Assembly (NCBI RefSeq): GCF_000429165.1
Contig: NZ_AUBI01000006.1
Span: 62,001 to 126,000, forward strand
Direction of reading: 5' to 3'
Origin: Acetobacter nitrogenifigens DSM 23921 = NBRC 105050
GTDB taxonomy: Bacteria > Pseudomonadota > Alphaproteobacteria > Acetobacterales > Acetobacteraceae
DNA: 64,000 bases
This document shows positions 39,831-49,812 of the stretch, one piece after another. Position 1 is the stretch's first letter, and the number at the start of each line of letters is the position of its first letter. Position numbers and translations under genes: made by a program. A model generated the notes under the pieces. The model was given only the letters and a program-made list of their open reading frames with translations, was not told where the DNA came from and did not search any database.

Positions 39831-42068
39831 ATGGCGCGTCATCCGGCAAAGCGAGCGCATATGCTTGCTCTCCTTGGCGCCGCGCTTTTGATCGTGACGT
39901 TCGGAACATTGGCCATGCAGCTCGGCAACGAGATGGCGCGGCATGGCCAGCTCGACAGCCAGAGCGCGGGTTCCGACCAGTATCTTCGCAACCTTAATCG
40001 GCAAGTGAGCGACGCGCGGATCTGCCATTTCGCCTGGCTTGCCGAGCATTCCCCCACCGACGCTGCGTGTTTCGCCGACGCGGTGGGCAAGCTCTTGGCG
40101 GCCCGTGTCGATTTCCCCGATTTTGCGGCGACGCAACGTCGCCTCGATCCCGAACATGATCGCAGCGTCGAGCAGCTCCGACAGGCGCTGGGCCGTGTCG
40201 CGGCCTGGAAGCCGGACGCCGCCCACGCGCTGGGCGCCCCTGACGCCGACGCCACGCTTGTCTCCCTTGACGGCGCCCTGTCGCAGTTGAGCCACGCGGA
40301 CACCATGGAGCGTGCGGGACGGCTGGCCGACATGCTGCGAAACACCAGCTGGCAGAAGCGCCTGGACGCGCTCGGCATTGTCATCGGCGTCCTGATCATG
40401 ATCACCGCTGGCTGGATTCTTGATCGCACGTCGCTTGCGGCCGCGCGGGCGGAGGCGAGCAGCCGCAATCTGGCGGCGCAGATGCGCGCGGTGCTGGACA
40501 GCCTGACGATTGGCGTCGCCGTCTTCGGCACGGACGGTCAGCTCCGGCACTGGAACGATCGGCTGGGCGCCATACTGGGTTTGGAAGAGGGCGTCCTGCG
40601 GCCGGGTCTGCGGTACGACGATCTCAGCTCGGCCCTGATCGTTGGGGGAGCGCCGCTGCTTGAGCCGTTCGCGCATGTTGAACGGGCGCTTCGCCGGGGC
40701 GAGCTCGCCCCGCCGGTGATGGTGGAATGCAAGGGCGTTAACGGCGCGGATCTCGAATTGTGCCGCACGGTGTTCTTCGCGCCCGATGGCGCGTTGGGTT
40801 CGGAGGACAGGCGCGGTTTCGTGCTGACTGCAAACGACATTACCCTGCGCCTGCGGAGCGAGCGGGCTCTGGGCGAGGCGCAGAAGCTGCGGGCCGTCGG
40901 GCAGCTTACTGCGGGGATCGCGCACGATTTTAAAAACCTGCTGACCGTCATTCTTGGCAATCTGGAGCTTGCCGGGGAGGCTGGCGAGGTTGGCGATGGC
41001 GAGCGTGGCCGACGCTGTCTGGACTCCGCAGTTCACGCAGCGCGTCGGTCGGAGGCGCTGACCGGTCAGCTTCTGTCCTTCATGCGACGCGACAAACCCG
41101 CGTCGGACATGGTGGCGCTGGCCGATATATTTCTCCACGTCAGCGGCCTTCTGGCGCGTGTGATCGGTCCGCGCATCATCGTGGATTGCGGCGAGGCGAC
41201 GACTGTCTGGCCCGTGCATGTGAACGCCGCGCAGCTTGAAAGCGCGCTTCTCAATCTTGCGATCAACGCGCGCGATGCGATGCCGAAGGGCGGGACTCTT
41301 GCAATTCGGGCCGCGAACGTGACCTTTCCGGCGGGCGTCGATTTGTTGAGTCTGCCGGTCGAGGAAGAGCGTGGGTTACGCGTGTCGTCGGAAAAGACGC
41401 CGCTTCCGGCTGGGTCGTGGATACGGATCGACGTCGCCGATAGCGGCTGCGGCATGGGGCCGGAGATTCTGCATCAACTGTTTGAGCCCTTCTTCACCAC
41501 CAAGGAGGACGGCGCCGGGACCGGCCTCGGCATGGCCATGGTCGTCAGCTTCGCGCATCAGTCTGGAGGGCGCGTCGTGGTTTCCTCTGCGCCGCAACGG
41601 GGCGCGCAGGTCACGGTATGGTTGCCGCGCGCGAAAGCGGAGTTCATTTCCGCCCCGGTCCTGGCGACGCCTTCCTCCGAGCCAAAGAGCAGGCGGGCGC
41701 TTGTCGTCGAGGACGATCCCGCCATCCGTGACATCGTGGCTACGATCCTGGGTCTGGCCGGGTATCGGGTGCGGGAGGCGGCGGATGGGGAGTCGGCGTT
41801 TGATGCATTGGCTGACGCTGGAGACGGCATCGATCTTCTGGTGACAGACGTGCAGCTTCCAGGACCGCTCGACGGTTTCTCGCTCGCGCGGGTGCTGAAG
41901 GAGCGTTACCCGGAGTTGGGCGTCGTCTGCATGTCCGGTGATTTTACCGCCGACGCGCCGCGACCTGCGGCCGCTCCCCCCGATGCGCGCCTGCTGCCGA
42001 AACCGTTCCGGCGCGACGGGTTTCTGAAGGTTGTGGCGTCTGCGATGGGCGACGCTATTCCGGTTTGA
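39831..42068 (+). CDS. Hybrid sensor histidine kinase with C-terminal receiver
   Basis: 745 aa from the ATG at 39831, which has GGGAGGAG just upstream; an ATG at 39819 is part of that ribosome site. Two membrane helices (about 12-30 and 178-198) flank an about 150-residue periplasmic region. A PAS-like segment with G-V-A-V-F-G-T-D-G-Q-L follows, then the kinase H-box G-I-A-H-D-F-K-N-L-L (His365), N-box L-L-N-L-A-I-N-A-R-D-A-M and G-T-G-L-G-M-A-M-V, and a receiver with V-V-E-D-D and L-V-T-D-V-Q-L-P-G. The F-K-N-L-L type H-box places it with blue-light/FixL-like kinases. No partner regulator is adjacent. Confidence 0.88.
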   Translation: MARHPAKRAHMLALLGAALLIVTFGTLAMQLGNEMARHGQLDSQSAGSDQYLRNLNRQVSDARICHFAWLAEHSPTDAACFADAVGKLLAARVDFPDFAATQRRLDPEHDRSVEQLRQALGRVAAWKPDAAHALGAPDADATLVSLDGALSQLSHADTMERAGRLADMLRNTSWQKRLDALGIVIGVLIMITAGWILDRTSLAAARAEASSRNLAAQMRAVLDSLTIGVAVFGTDGQLRHWNDRLGAILGLEEGVLRPGLRYDDLSSALIVGGAPLLEPFAHVERALRRGELAPPVMVECKGVNGADLELCRTVFFAPDGALGSEDRRGFVLTANDITLRLRSERALGEAQKLRAVGQLTAGIAHDFKNLLTVILGNLELAGEAGEVGDGERGRRCLDSAVHAARRSEALTGQLLSFMRRDKPASDMVALADIFLHVSGLLARVIGPRIIVDCGEATTVWPVHVNAAQLESALLNLAINARDAMPKGGTLAIRAANVTFPAGVDLLSLPVEEERGLRVSSEKTPLPAGSWIRIDVADSGCGMGPEILHQLFEPFFTTKEDGAGTGLGMAMVVSFAHQSGGRVVVSSAPQRGAQVTVWLPRAKAEFISAPVLATPSSEPKSRRALVVEDDPAIRDIVATILGLAGYRVREAADGESAFDALADAGDGIDLLVTDVQLPGPLDGFSLARVLKERYPELGVVCMSGDFTADAPRPAAAPPDARLLPKPFRRDGFLKVVASAMGDAIPV

Positions 42069-42215
42069 CGAACCTTGCAGGGCGGCGGCGAGCAAGTTAG
42101 TGTCCCGCCCGGTTTGGCGGCAGGCGATGTTTCCCGAAAAAAATACAGTTCTATCAAGTGGATAGATGAATTTCGGCGCCGGTGCGGCTGGTATTCCTAC
42201 GCGGGCGGGGACACA

Positions 42216-42740
42216 ATGCAGGACATCGATCTCAAACAGTATATTCGTGGCATTCCGGACTTTCCGAAGCCCGGCATCCTGTTCTACGACATTTCGACGT
42301 TGCTGCGGAACGCCGACGCTTGGCAGCTTGCTACGGCGCGTATGGCGCGCGCCGTAGGTCCGTGGCAGCCGGATCAACTGGCGGCCATCGAATCCCGTGG
42401 CTTTCTGACCGCCGCTCCGCTTGCGACGCGCCTGGGCTGCGGCATTGTCATGCTGCGCAAGCCCGGCAAGCTGCCAGGCGACACGATTTCGCTCAGCTAT
42501 GATCTCGAATACGGCACGGATAGTCTGCATATTCAGGCGGACGCAATAAAGCCTGGTCAGCGTGTGGTCGTCACTGACGATCTTCTTGCGACGGGTGGAA
42601 CGCTTGCGGCTTCGGTCGCATTGCTTCGCAAGGCAGGGGCCGACGTTGTTGGCGCATCGGTGCTGATCGAACTGACGGCGCTGGGCGGGCGGAACAAGCT
42701 GGACGTGCCGGTCCACTCTCTGCTGTCTTATGAGGAGTAG
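42216..42740 (+). CDS. apt: Adenine phosphoribosyltransferase
   Basis: 174 aa. Makes AMP from adenine and PRPP. The start at 42216 gives the canonical N-terminus ([19 protein letters not shown]). The PRPP-binding loop is [13 protein letters not shown], and R-K-P-G-K-L-P-G is the typical adenine-site segment. It completes purine salvage in the cytoplasm, which fits with the exported deaminase and NUP proteins encoded at 6-9 kb, although these are not in one operon. The open frame extends to 42075 without similarity. Confidence 0.95.
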   Translation: MQDIDLKQYIRGIPDFPKPGILFYDISTLLRNADAWQLATARMARAVGPWQPDQLAAIESRGFLTAAPLATRLGCGIVMLRKPGKLPGDTISLSYDLEYGTDSLHIQADAIKPGQRVVVTDDLLATGGTLAASVALLRKAGADVVGASVLIELTALGGRNKLDVPVHSLLSYEE

Positions 42741-42959
42741 TTTTCTTTCCACGATTGGCGACGCTCTCCGGAGCGCATGGCCGCCGCGCGTTTGAGATCG
42801 TTCAACCGGGCGCGCAATCGGTCATGTGGGTTTTTAAAGCCGCCATCCGCGGGTTTTCGAATGAAGCGGGAGACGGGGAGTGCGCGCATGCCGGACCGGG
42901 AAGAGAGTTATTCGCGGTCGTTCGAGGTTTATCCGCGCGTTCTGTTCTAACCGGAAATA

Positions 42960-45239
42960 ATGACGTTTCGTGCAGGCAGAGCCGCCGGATTGCACCGCCT
43001 TGTGGCGGAGGCGTGGCAGGCAGTTTCGCGACTTGGCGGACATGGGGCGACCGCATGCGGCCGTCGCGCCCTTGCCGTTCTTTCCGGCGAGGGCGTTTTC
43101 AACCGGGTGCGCTGGCTGATCGCCCCGGATGCAATGGCTTTCGGCTATGCGCTGAGAACCACGCTCGCTTCCCTTCTGGCGCTTGGTATAGCCCTCTGGT
43201 GGGAACTGGGCAGCCCGCAATGGGCCGCGCTGACTGTCTGGATGATCGCACAGGGCACGCGTGGCAAGTCGATCGCCAAGGCGCGATGGCATCTGTTCGG
43301 TATGGTCGTCGGTGGAATAGCCGGCGTGGCGCTGGTCGCCGCGTGCCCGCAGCAGCCTGCGCTTTTCATTCTGTTGCTTGCCGCGTGCGTAGGCGGTTTC
43401 TGCTTTGTGGGAACGCTGCTTCCCGGTCCGCCGACGATGACCAATTACCGTATTCACGGAATGCGGGCGAGCGGCTTCACCTGCGTGATTATCTCGCTGG
43501 ACGGCATCGCCGCCCCTGAACGGATTTTCGACGTCGCCATGGCGCGCCTTACGTACATCACGCTGGGCGTGGTCATCGAAACGGTTGTGTCATCCCTGTT
43601 CCAGTATCGTCTGCAGGATCGCGCGCGATCGCGGCTGGCGGACAATTTCATCACGGCGATCGGGCGCACGACCGGCCTGCTCAGGCGCATGTTGTCGGGC
43701 GAAGAGGCGGCGTTACGTTCATCCGCAGACCTTTTGGCGACGCTTGCTTCGATGGGCGATCAGGTCGAGTTCGCCGAAGTTGAACTCGGCGGGCGCCGTG
43801 GCCACGAAGGCGACCATGCACGGGCTGCGATGGCGGCCGTGACAGCTCTTTTCGCCCGGGGGCTGGACCTTCAGGCTCTGCTTGCCGACCCCGCTTCTTA
43901 TGGGGAGGCATGGAAGCGACTTTCGGCGCAGACTTGCGATTTTCTTGAGCCGCTCGCGGAACGCCTGCACGCGGCTGACGGCTTTGCGGCAGTCATGGCC
44001 GATCTCGCGGCCTTGCGCGCTGCGATTCGTATCGAGGCGGCGACCTGTCTTGAAGCGGAGATGAAGATCGTCACCAGTCCGCCGGTCGATGTCGGGCGGG
44101 AAGTTTCGATCACCAGGCAGGGGCAGGCGCTGCATACGCTTGGCCAGATGTGCGACGAACTCGACTACGCGCTGACCCAGTTCGACCTGAGTCGTAATCC
44201 GCAACCTCACGACACGTTCCACTATGCCATGCGCACCTGGCGTGACTGGCGGGTCGCGGGCGGCAACAGTTTGCGTGCTTCGGTCAGCGTGTTCATCGCC
44301 GGCATGATCTGGGTGGCTACGGCGTGGCCGGACGGGCTGACGTTTCTGATGTTCGTAGGCATCGTCTCAAGCCTGTTTTCGACGCTGGAGACGCCAGCGA
44401 TGGCGACCCGAGCCTTTCTCCACGGGGCGCTCTGCGTGTCCGTCGTGGCGATGGTCGTCGCGTTCTATGTCGTTCCTGCGGTCACGACGTATGAACTTCT
44501 CGCCGCAAGTCTGGTCGTGCCGATGATGGTTGGAGGGCTGGCCTTCGCCAATCCCGCGATGGTCCTCGGCGCTGTCGCCTACAACCTCTTCCTCACTATT
44601 CTTGTCGGTCCGCTGAATGGCGGTCGTCTTGATGAAATTACTTTCTTCAACACTGCTGTCCCGCTGGTTCTGGCGATGGCATTCTGCACCTGGATGTATC
44701 GGGTGTTTCTGCCGCTGGATCCGGACGGGGTGCGTTGGGATATGCGGCGTCGCATTCTGGGCACCCTGCGTCGCCTGGCCAGTCGTCGCCTGCCGATGGC
44801 TCGGGCTGATCTGATTGGCCTGACGGTGGAGCGGATGCTGAAGCTGCTCAATACCTCAGGAGGCGAACGGGGGCCGGTGGTCGACGCCTATCTTGGCGGG
44901 GTGCTGTCCGGAATGACGGTCGGCATGGCGATCATCAACCTGCGCGCCATTTTGGCGCGCGGCATGACGCCGCCGGACGTGCAGCGCGCCCTGCGCCAGA
45001 CATTGGCGCGCATGGCGCGTTTCAGCGGGCGCTATGGCGGGCAGTACGGGCGGACGGCGCGGGCCACCGATCTGGCGGTGGCGCTTCTTGTCCGAAAGGA
45101 GCAGCACGAGGCGAACCTGACACAGCGGGTCGAGATCCTGCGTGCGCTGGCCAGTCTTCGGGTCATTGCAGCGGAGCTGCAGTCCAGCCGATCTTTCTTC
45201 GACGCATCCAGCCCTTATCTGGACCGGGTCTATCGGTGA
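42960..45239 (+). CDS. FUSC-family membrane transporter (AaeB-like)
   Basis: 759 aa. Two hydrophobic blocks of about six helices each (residues about 58-200 and 430-570) are separated by a soluble helical domain, the layout of the fusaric-acid-resistance/aromatic acid exporter family. Typical segments are A-L-R-T-T-L-A-S-L-L-A-L and P-Q-W-A-A-L-T-V-W-M-I-A-Q-G-T-R-G in the first block. Such exporters usually act with a membrane-fusion protein (AaeA) and an outer membrane factor, but neither gene is next to it. The C-terminal 190 residues are cytoplasmic and helical. Confidence 0.85.
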   Translation: MTFRAGRAAGLHRLVAEAWQAVSRLGGHGATACGRRALAVLSGEGVFNRVRWLIAPDAMAFGYALRTTLASLLALGIALWWELGSPQWAALTVWMIAQGTRGKSIAKARWHLFGMVVGGIAGVALVAACPQQPALFILLLAACVGGFCFVGTLLPGPPTMTNYRIHGMRASGFTCVIISLDGIAAPERIFDVAMARLTYITLGVVIETVVSSLFQYRLQDRARSRLADNFITAIGRTTGLLRRMLSGEEAALRSSADLLATLASMGDQVEFAEVELGGRRGHEGDHARAAMAAVTALFARGLDLQALLADPASYGEAWKRLSAQTCDFLEPLAERLHAADGFAAVMADLAALRAAIRIEAATCLEAEMKIVTSPPVDVGREVSITRQGQALHTLGQMCDELDYALTQFDLSRNPQPHDTFHYAMRTWRDWRVAGGNSLRASVSVFIAGMIWVATAWPDGLTFLMFVGIVSSLFSTLETPAMATRAFLHGALCVSVVAMVVAFYVVPAVTTYELLAASLVVPMMVGGLAFANPAMVLGAVAYNLFLTILVGPLNGGRLDEITFFNTAVPLVLAMAFCTWMYRVFLPLDPDGVRWDMRRRILGTLRRLASRRLPMARADLIGLTVERMLKLLNTSGGERGPVVDAYLGGVLSGMTVGMAIINLRAILARGMTPPDVQRALRQTLARMARFSGRYGGQYGRTARATDLAVALLVRKEQHEANLTQRVEILRALASLRVIAAELQSSRSFFDASSPYLDRVYR

Positions 45240-45243
45240 CGAT

Positions 45244-45275
45244 CGCCCGCCGGACGCCTGTCGTGTCGGCGGGCG
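45244..45275. terminator. Bidirectional terminator-like hairpin between FUSC gene and leuB
   Basis: CGCCCGCCG (45244-45252) pairs perfectly with CGGCGGGCG (45267-45275), loop of 14 bases. It fills the 42-bp gap between two convergent genes. T tracts are absent on both sides, so it would act by its 9-bp GC-only stem or with Rho. Confidence 0.5.
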
Positions 45276-45281
45276 TAAGGT

Positions 45282-46385
45282 TCACATCTTGTCGAGTTCA
45301 CGGACGATGGCCTCGCCCATGACGTCGGTGCCGACGCGTGCGAGTCCGGGGCTCATGATGTCGGCAGTGCGCAGGCCTGTGGCGAGGACCGCCGCGACCG
45401 CCGCCTCGATCATGTCAGCTTCGGTCTGCAGGTCGAACGAATAGCGCAGCAGCATCGCGAACGACAGGATCTGTGCGATCGGGTTCGCAATCCCCTGCCC
45501 TGCGATGTCGGGCGCGCTGCCGTGGATCGGCTCATAAAGCGCTGGGCGGCGACCGTCTTCCTGCACCGCGCCGAGCGTTGCTGAGGGGAGCATGCCGAGG
45601 CTGCCGGTCAACATGGACGCCAGATCGGACAGCAGGTCGCCGAAAAGGTTGCCGGTGACGATCACGTCGAACTGGGCCGGGTTGCGGACCAGCTGCATGG
45701 CGCAGTTGTCGGCCAGCATGTGCGACAGCTTCACGTCGGAATATTCGCGGGCGTGGAGATCGGTCACGACCTCTTTCCATAGCAGGCCGCTTTCCATGAC
45801 GTTGCACTTCTCGACCGAGCAGACCGAGTTGTTGCGCTTGCGAGCCAGATCGAAAGCCACGCGCGCGACGCGCTCGATCTCGCTGGTCGTATAGACCTCG
45901 GTGTTGATCCCGCGCTTTTCGCCGTTGGGCAGGGTCTCGATCCCGCGCGGTTCGCCGAAGTAGATGCCGCCCACAGTCTCGCGGACGATCATGATGTCCA
46001 GCCCCTTGATGACGTCGGCCTTCAGGGTGCTGGCGTCCACCAGCGCGTCGAAGACCTTGGCGGGACGCAGGTTGGCGAACAGGCCCAGTTCCTGACGGAG
46101 CTTGAGGATCGCCACTTCCGGACGCTTGTCGAAGCCGACATGCGACCACGCCGGATCGCCCACGGAGCCGAACAGCACGGCGTCGGCGGTGCGCGCTTTC
46201 TCGATCACCTCGTCGCGGATCGGCACGCCGTATTCGGCGAGAGACGCGCCGCCGACAAGGTCTTCATCGATTTCGAAGGTGATGTCCCGCTTGCGGCTCA
46301 ACCATGCCGTGACGCGCGCGACCTCGCGCATGACTTCGGGGCCGATGCCGTCGCCGGGCAGAATCAGTAGTTTCTTGGTGCTCAT
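45282..46385 (-). CDS. leuB: 3-isopropylmalate dehydrogenase
   Basis: 367 aa from the ATG at 46385. Third step of leucine biosynthesis, NAD-dependent. The N-terminus [12 protein letters not shown] is diagnostic; the substrate residues R-P, R and [10 protein letters not shown] and the metal site N-L-F-G-D-L-L-S-D follow, ending in [14 protein letters not shown]. These features distinguish it from isocitrate and tartrate dehydrogenases. Other leu genes are not in the window. The frame open to 46493 has no family resemblance. Confidence 0.96.
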   Translation of the reverse strand: MSTKKLLILPGDGIGPEVMREVARVTAWLSRKRDITFEIDEDLVGGASLAEYGVPIRDEVIEKARTADAVLFGSVGDPAWSHVGFDKRPEVAILKLRQELGLFANLRPAKVFDALVDASTLKADVIKGLDIMIVRETVGGIYFGEPRGIETLPNGEKRGINTEVYTTSEIERVARVAFDLARKRNNSVCSVEKCNVMESGLLWKEVVTDLHAREYSDVKLSHMLADNCAMQLVRNPAQFDVIVTGNLFGDLLSDLASMLTGSLGMLPSATLGAVQEDGRRPALYEPIHGSAPDIAGQGIANPIAQILSFAMLLRYSFDLQTEADMIEAAVAAVLATGLRTADIMSPGLARVGTDVMGEAIVRELDKM

Positions 46386-46610
46386 GATCGTCTCCGGCCT
46401 TGGCTGTCCCGCTCGGGATCGTGGTCCGCGTCCGACGGCGGTCGGCGCGCACATTTCGTTCTTTCTGGAAACGCATCTTTCGCCCGGAAACATGGCGTCT
46501 CCGGCCCGCGCGAACAGACGGTTTGAAGTCCGCGTGCTTACCAGCGGTCACCCCAAGTTTCAATGTGCAGCGGCGGTAGGCCGCCGCGCGCAGAGTTTGT
46601 GGCGCGAAAA

Positions 46611-47777
46611 TCAGGGTGGCGGTGGCGGGGTCCGGCTGGTCGGCAGGAACGGGTCCGCGTCGAGCGGCAGCGCCCCCGGCGCGTCGCCGCCGGGCAGAAA
46701 GCGGGTCTGGGGGAAGGCTTCGGGACAGTTCTCGCGGATCCACGAGACGATCCCCTCGCGCAGCGCGCAGCGGAGATCCCAGCTTCTTACGGCGGTGCGC
46801 GCGCCGGCCGTGATGCGGATCATGATCGTACGGTCCGTCGCGTCGGCGACCTGCACGCTGAAATCCTTGCCGTTCCATTCGGGGCATGTCCGCACGATTT
46901 CGGCAAGTCGCGTGCGGATGCGGTCCATCGGGGCGACGAAGTCGAGATAGAGATAGACCGCGCCGACCAGTTCGGCGGAGTTGTAGGTCCAGTTCTCGAA
47001 CGGATTATCCAGGAAGTAGGAAAGCGGGACGATCCTGCGGCGCTTGTCCCAGGCGCGCAGCACGACATACGTGGCGTTGATTTCCTCCACCCACGTCCAG
47101 TCTCCGTTGAAGGAGATCATGTCGCCCATGCGAATGGGCTGCGTCACCGCGATCTGTACGCCGGCGATCAGGTTGGAGAGCACGGAACGGGCGGCCAGAC
47201 CGACGATGATCGAGGCTGCCCCCGCCGAGGCCAGCAGGCTTAGTCCGTATTGGCGCACCGGCTCGAAAGTCATCAGCGCCGCGCCGACGGTCAGCACGCC
47301 GATGACGATTTCCGCCATGCGCTGCATCAGGCGGACCTGCGTCAGGTGCTTGCGTCCCTGGATATCTTCTTCCCGGTCGTCGCCCGAGGCGCTCCAGCGT
47401 GTGGTGTAGGCCGAGGCGGTGATGCGCGCGCCGAGACCAAGGCCGAGGCCGAGCGAGATCACCAGCACGACCCCGAGCAGATGCGCCAGTCGCTCGAGCA
47501 TGATCGCCGAGAAATCCAGCGCCGGCAGCGCCGAGAGCATTACTGTAGAGGCTATGACAAGCTGGATCGGGCGGCGGAGCCCGTTGGCGAAGGCGTGGAT
47601 AAACGCGCCTCGGCGCTGACCCTTCAGGCGGGCGAGGATGCGGTTGGCGACGACGCCGCAGGCCAGCGCGGAGAGGCCGCCGAGACCAAAGAGGATGAGG
47701 AGGGAGGCGAAGACGGGAGGAAGCCAGTCGAACATGCGGCGAAGATCTGTAAGCGCCGAGATGTAGTCATGCCTCAC
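46611..47777 (-). CDS. MscS-family mechanosensitive channel-like protein
   Basis: 388 aa with four N-terminal hydrophobic helices (about residues 20-45, 65-80, 90-115, 155-175), then the pore helix A-S-A-G-A-A-S-I-I-V-G-L-A-A-R-S-V-L-S-N-L-I-A-G and the beta domain I-R-M-G-D-M-I-S-F-N-G-D-W-T-W-V-E-E-I. The C-terminal domain ends in a Pro-rich tail. This is the MscS/YnaI layout with extra N-terminal helices. It would release osmolytes on hypo-osmotic shock. Same strand as leuB but with about 220 bp between. Confidence 0.85.
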   Translation of the reverse strand: MRHDYISALTDLRRMFDWLPPVFASLLILFGLGGLSALACGVVANRILARLKGQRRGAFIHAFANGLRRPIQLVIASTVMLSALPALDFSAIMLERLAHLLGVVLVISLGLGLGLGARITASAYTTRWSASGDDREEDIQGRKHLTQVRLMQRMAEIVIGVLTVGAALMTFEPVRQYGLSLLASAGAASIIVGLAARSVLSNLIAGVQIAVTQPIRMGDMISFNGDWTWVEEINATYVVLRAWDKRRRIVPLSYFLDNPFENWTYNSAELVGAVYLYLDFVAPMDRIRTRLAEIVRTCPEWNGKDFSVQVADATDRTIMIRITAGARTAVRSWDLRCALREGIVSWIRENCPEAFPQTRFLPGGDAPGALPLDADPFLPTSRTPPPPP

Positions 47778-47882
47778 GCAATCGCTCTCCTTGACGGGGC
47801 CTCAACAGGCGGTGGTTTGCTGTGACGCCGGAAAAAACGGCCTGGCGTCGGCGTCTGTCCCGCACTCGGCTGCGGGTTTTCA

Positions 47883-48815
47883 TCAGGCGAACGTTACGCC
47901 TGTCAATCGCTCGGATACGTCCCATAGGCGGCGGGCGATCGCCGTGCCCCTCGCCGAAGGCGGGATAATCGCGAGGCCCGGCGGTCCGCGCCGTTCGCCC
48001 CGGTCGGTGGGGCCGTAATACAACCCGTCTTCTGCTTTTGGCGACGCCGCAGCATAGATGAGGGGGCGGGCGCCGTCCCCCGCCGATTGGCCTAACGCAC
48101 TGAACGCGAGCGAGATCACTCGCTCCGACAGTTTCGCCCGCAACGCTGTCGCGCCGAGCGAAGGGCCGTTGAGGCCGATGCTGGTGCGTGACCACCCAGG
48201 GTGCGCCGCCCGTACGTGCAGGGGCAATCCGTTTGCATGGGCCTTGCGCGCGAGTTCTGTCGCGAACAGGAGGTTCGCCAGCTTGCTTTGGCGGTATGCG
48301 GTGAAGGCGCTGTAGTTATAGCGGGATTGCAGGTCGTCGAACTGGATGCGTCCGCGCCATGCGGCAAGGCTCGCGACCGGGACGACCGTGGCGCCGCCCG
48401 ATGCGGCGCGTAGAAGCGGCATCAGACGTGCGGCCAGCGCGAAGTGCCCCAGGTGGTTGACGCCGAGTTGCAGTTCGAAGCCGTCAGCGGTTTCCTGCCG
48501 CACCGGTGGAGCCATGACGCCCGCGTTGTTGACGAGGATGTCGAGCGCGGCCTCTTTCCCGGAGAAAGCGTTGGCGAAGGTCGCCACGTCCTCAAGCGAG
48601 GCCAGGTCAAGGAAAGCCGTCTCTGCCTGTGCGTGCGGGATCCGGGCTTTCAGGCGAGCCAGCGCTTCCTCGTTACGTGTCGGATTGCGTGCGGCGAGGA
48701 CCACGCGAGCGCCCAGAGCAGCCAGGCCGCAGGCGACCTCGAAGCCGAGGCCGCTGTTGGCGCCGGTCACCAGAGCCAGCTTGCCGTCAAGGCGCGTCAT
48801 CTCGGGTTGCATCAT
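47883..48815 (-). CDS. Short-chain dehydrogenase/reductase
   Basis: 310 aa. The nucleotide loop is V-T-G-A-N-S-G-L-G, with N-N-A-G-V-M-A-P and the catalytic Y-R-Q-S-K (YxxxK) preceded by the S-L-A-A-W region where the catalytic Ser belongs. The size and the motif N-H-L-G-H-F-A-L resemble the retinol-dehydrogenase/WW-domain-oxidoreductase-like group. The substrate is unknown. GAGGT precedes the double ATG start. Just past its stop, CCCGCA/TGCGGG (47859-47876) forms a small stem, the only terminator candidate. Confidence 0.85.
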   Translation of the reverse strand: MMQPEMTRLDGKLALVTGANSGLGFEVACGLAALGARVVLAARNPTRNEEALARLKARIPHAQAETAFLDLASLEDVATFANAFSGKEAALDILVNNAGVMAPPVRQETADGFELQLGVNHLGHFALAARLMPLLRAASGGATVVPVASLAAWRGRIQFDDLQSRYNYSAFTAYRQSKLANLLFATELARKAHANGLPLHVRAAHPGWSRTSIGLNGPSLGATALRAKLSERVISLAFSALGQSAGDGARPLIYAAASPKAEDGLYYGPTDRGERRGPPGLAIIPPSARGTAIARRLWDVSERLTGVTFA

Positions 48816-48874
48816 CGCCGCACCTCGTCGTGTGGCGCCGTGAGCGCCGCCGTTATCCGTCGCCGGACGGTCTG

Positions 48875-49513
48875 TCAGTGTTTCAGGCTGGCGTCCTTCT
48901 CGGCCGCCTCCTGGGCTTCTGCGATCAGCCGATGCTCGTTCTTCTTCAGAAAGAAGAACCCTCCGGCGATCCCGGCGACCGCGAGGGCCGCGGCGCCATA
49001 AGCGATCGGGCCGGACAACTGGAGCACTTCATGCCCGAGGTAGTATGTGCACAGCGAATAGCCGCCGGCCCAAAGGATGCCGCCGAGAGCGTTGTAGAAC
49101 AGGAACGTATGCCAGGGCATGTGGTTCGCCCCGGCGAGCAGCGCGACGAAAACGCGCAGCACGGCGATGAAGCGGCCAAAGAATACGACCACGCCGCCGT
49201 GCCGTCGGAAGATATAACGTCCGACCAGCAGACGCTCAGGCGTCAGACCGACCTTCCCACCGTATCGGCGCAGCATTCTGAAGCCGAGAGCCTTGCCGAT
49301 GAGAAAGCCGAAATTGTCGCCCATGATGGCGCCGATCACCGCAGCCCCGGCGACCCAGTAAATGTCGAGCTTGTGCGTCGTGGCGCAGTAGAGCGCAGCG
49401 GTGATGATCAGGCTCTCGGCTGGCAGCGGCAGGCCCATGCTCTCCAGCATGACGACGACGCCTATCACGCCGTAGCCGTATTGAGAGAAGAGCGAATCCA
49501 GAAAATGTAACAG
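48875..49513 (-). CDS. dedA: DedA-family membrane protein, non-standard start
   Basis: DedA proteins are inner-membrane transporters linked to undecaprenyl-phosphate or lipid flipping and membrane potential. The motifs are E-S-M-G-L-P-L-P-A-E-S, G-D-N-F-G-F-L-I-G-K, F-F-G-R-F-I-A-V-L-R-V-F-V-A-L-L-A-G and N-A-L-G-G-I-L-W-A. The family N-terminus, L-H-F-L-D-S-L-F-S-Q-Y-G-Y-G-V-I-G, is encoded, but the frame has no ATG, GTG or TTG between an in-frame TGA (49565-49567) and the GTG at 49468, which lies after this conserved stretch. I place the start at the CTG at 49513; the GTG at 49468 would make a 197-aa truncated form. Confidence 0.85.
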   Translation of the reverse strand: MLHFLDSLFSQYGYGVIGVVVMLESMGLPLPAESLIITAALYCATTHKLDIYWVAGAAVIGAIMGDNFGFLIGKALGFRMLRRYGGKVGLTPERLLVGRYIFRRHGGVVVFFGRFIAVLRVFVALLAGANHMPWHTFLFYNALGGILWAGGYSLCTYYLGHEVLQLSGPIAYGAAALAVAGIAGGFFFLKKNEHRLIAEAQEAAEKDASLKH

Positions 49514-49812
49514 CGTCAGGCGCCCCGTGCTGGTCGAGCGAAGCGCCTGAGGAACCTTCTGCGCTCACCCGTGTCAAGTCCGGACAGCCTTTCTGCGGAA
49601 CCGGAGGTGGCGAGCCAGACGCCCGGAACGTTGCGCGGCGGATAGAGTGTGGCGGCCTGAGCGAACTGATCTGGCCCGCTTGTGGGTCATCGGCTGTGGA
49701 AGGCGCCGTCAGCGCCTCCGAGACAGGGCGGCTTGCAGGAACCACTCCCCATGGCCAACCATAGGGGGGATCCGGGGGGCGTCGCCCGACCTGCCGGAAT
49801 GAAGGAGGCCCG

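Noticed and set aside
39558-41219. 553-codon frame opposite the hybrid kinase
   Set aside because: Antisense to a gene with clear kinase motifs, with no family motif and Arg/Gln-rich composition.
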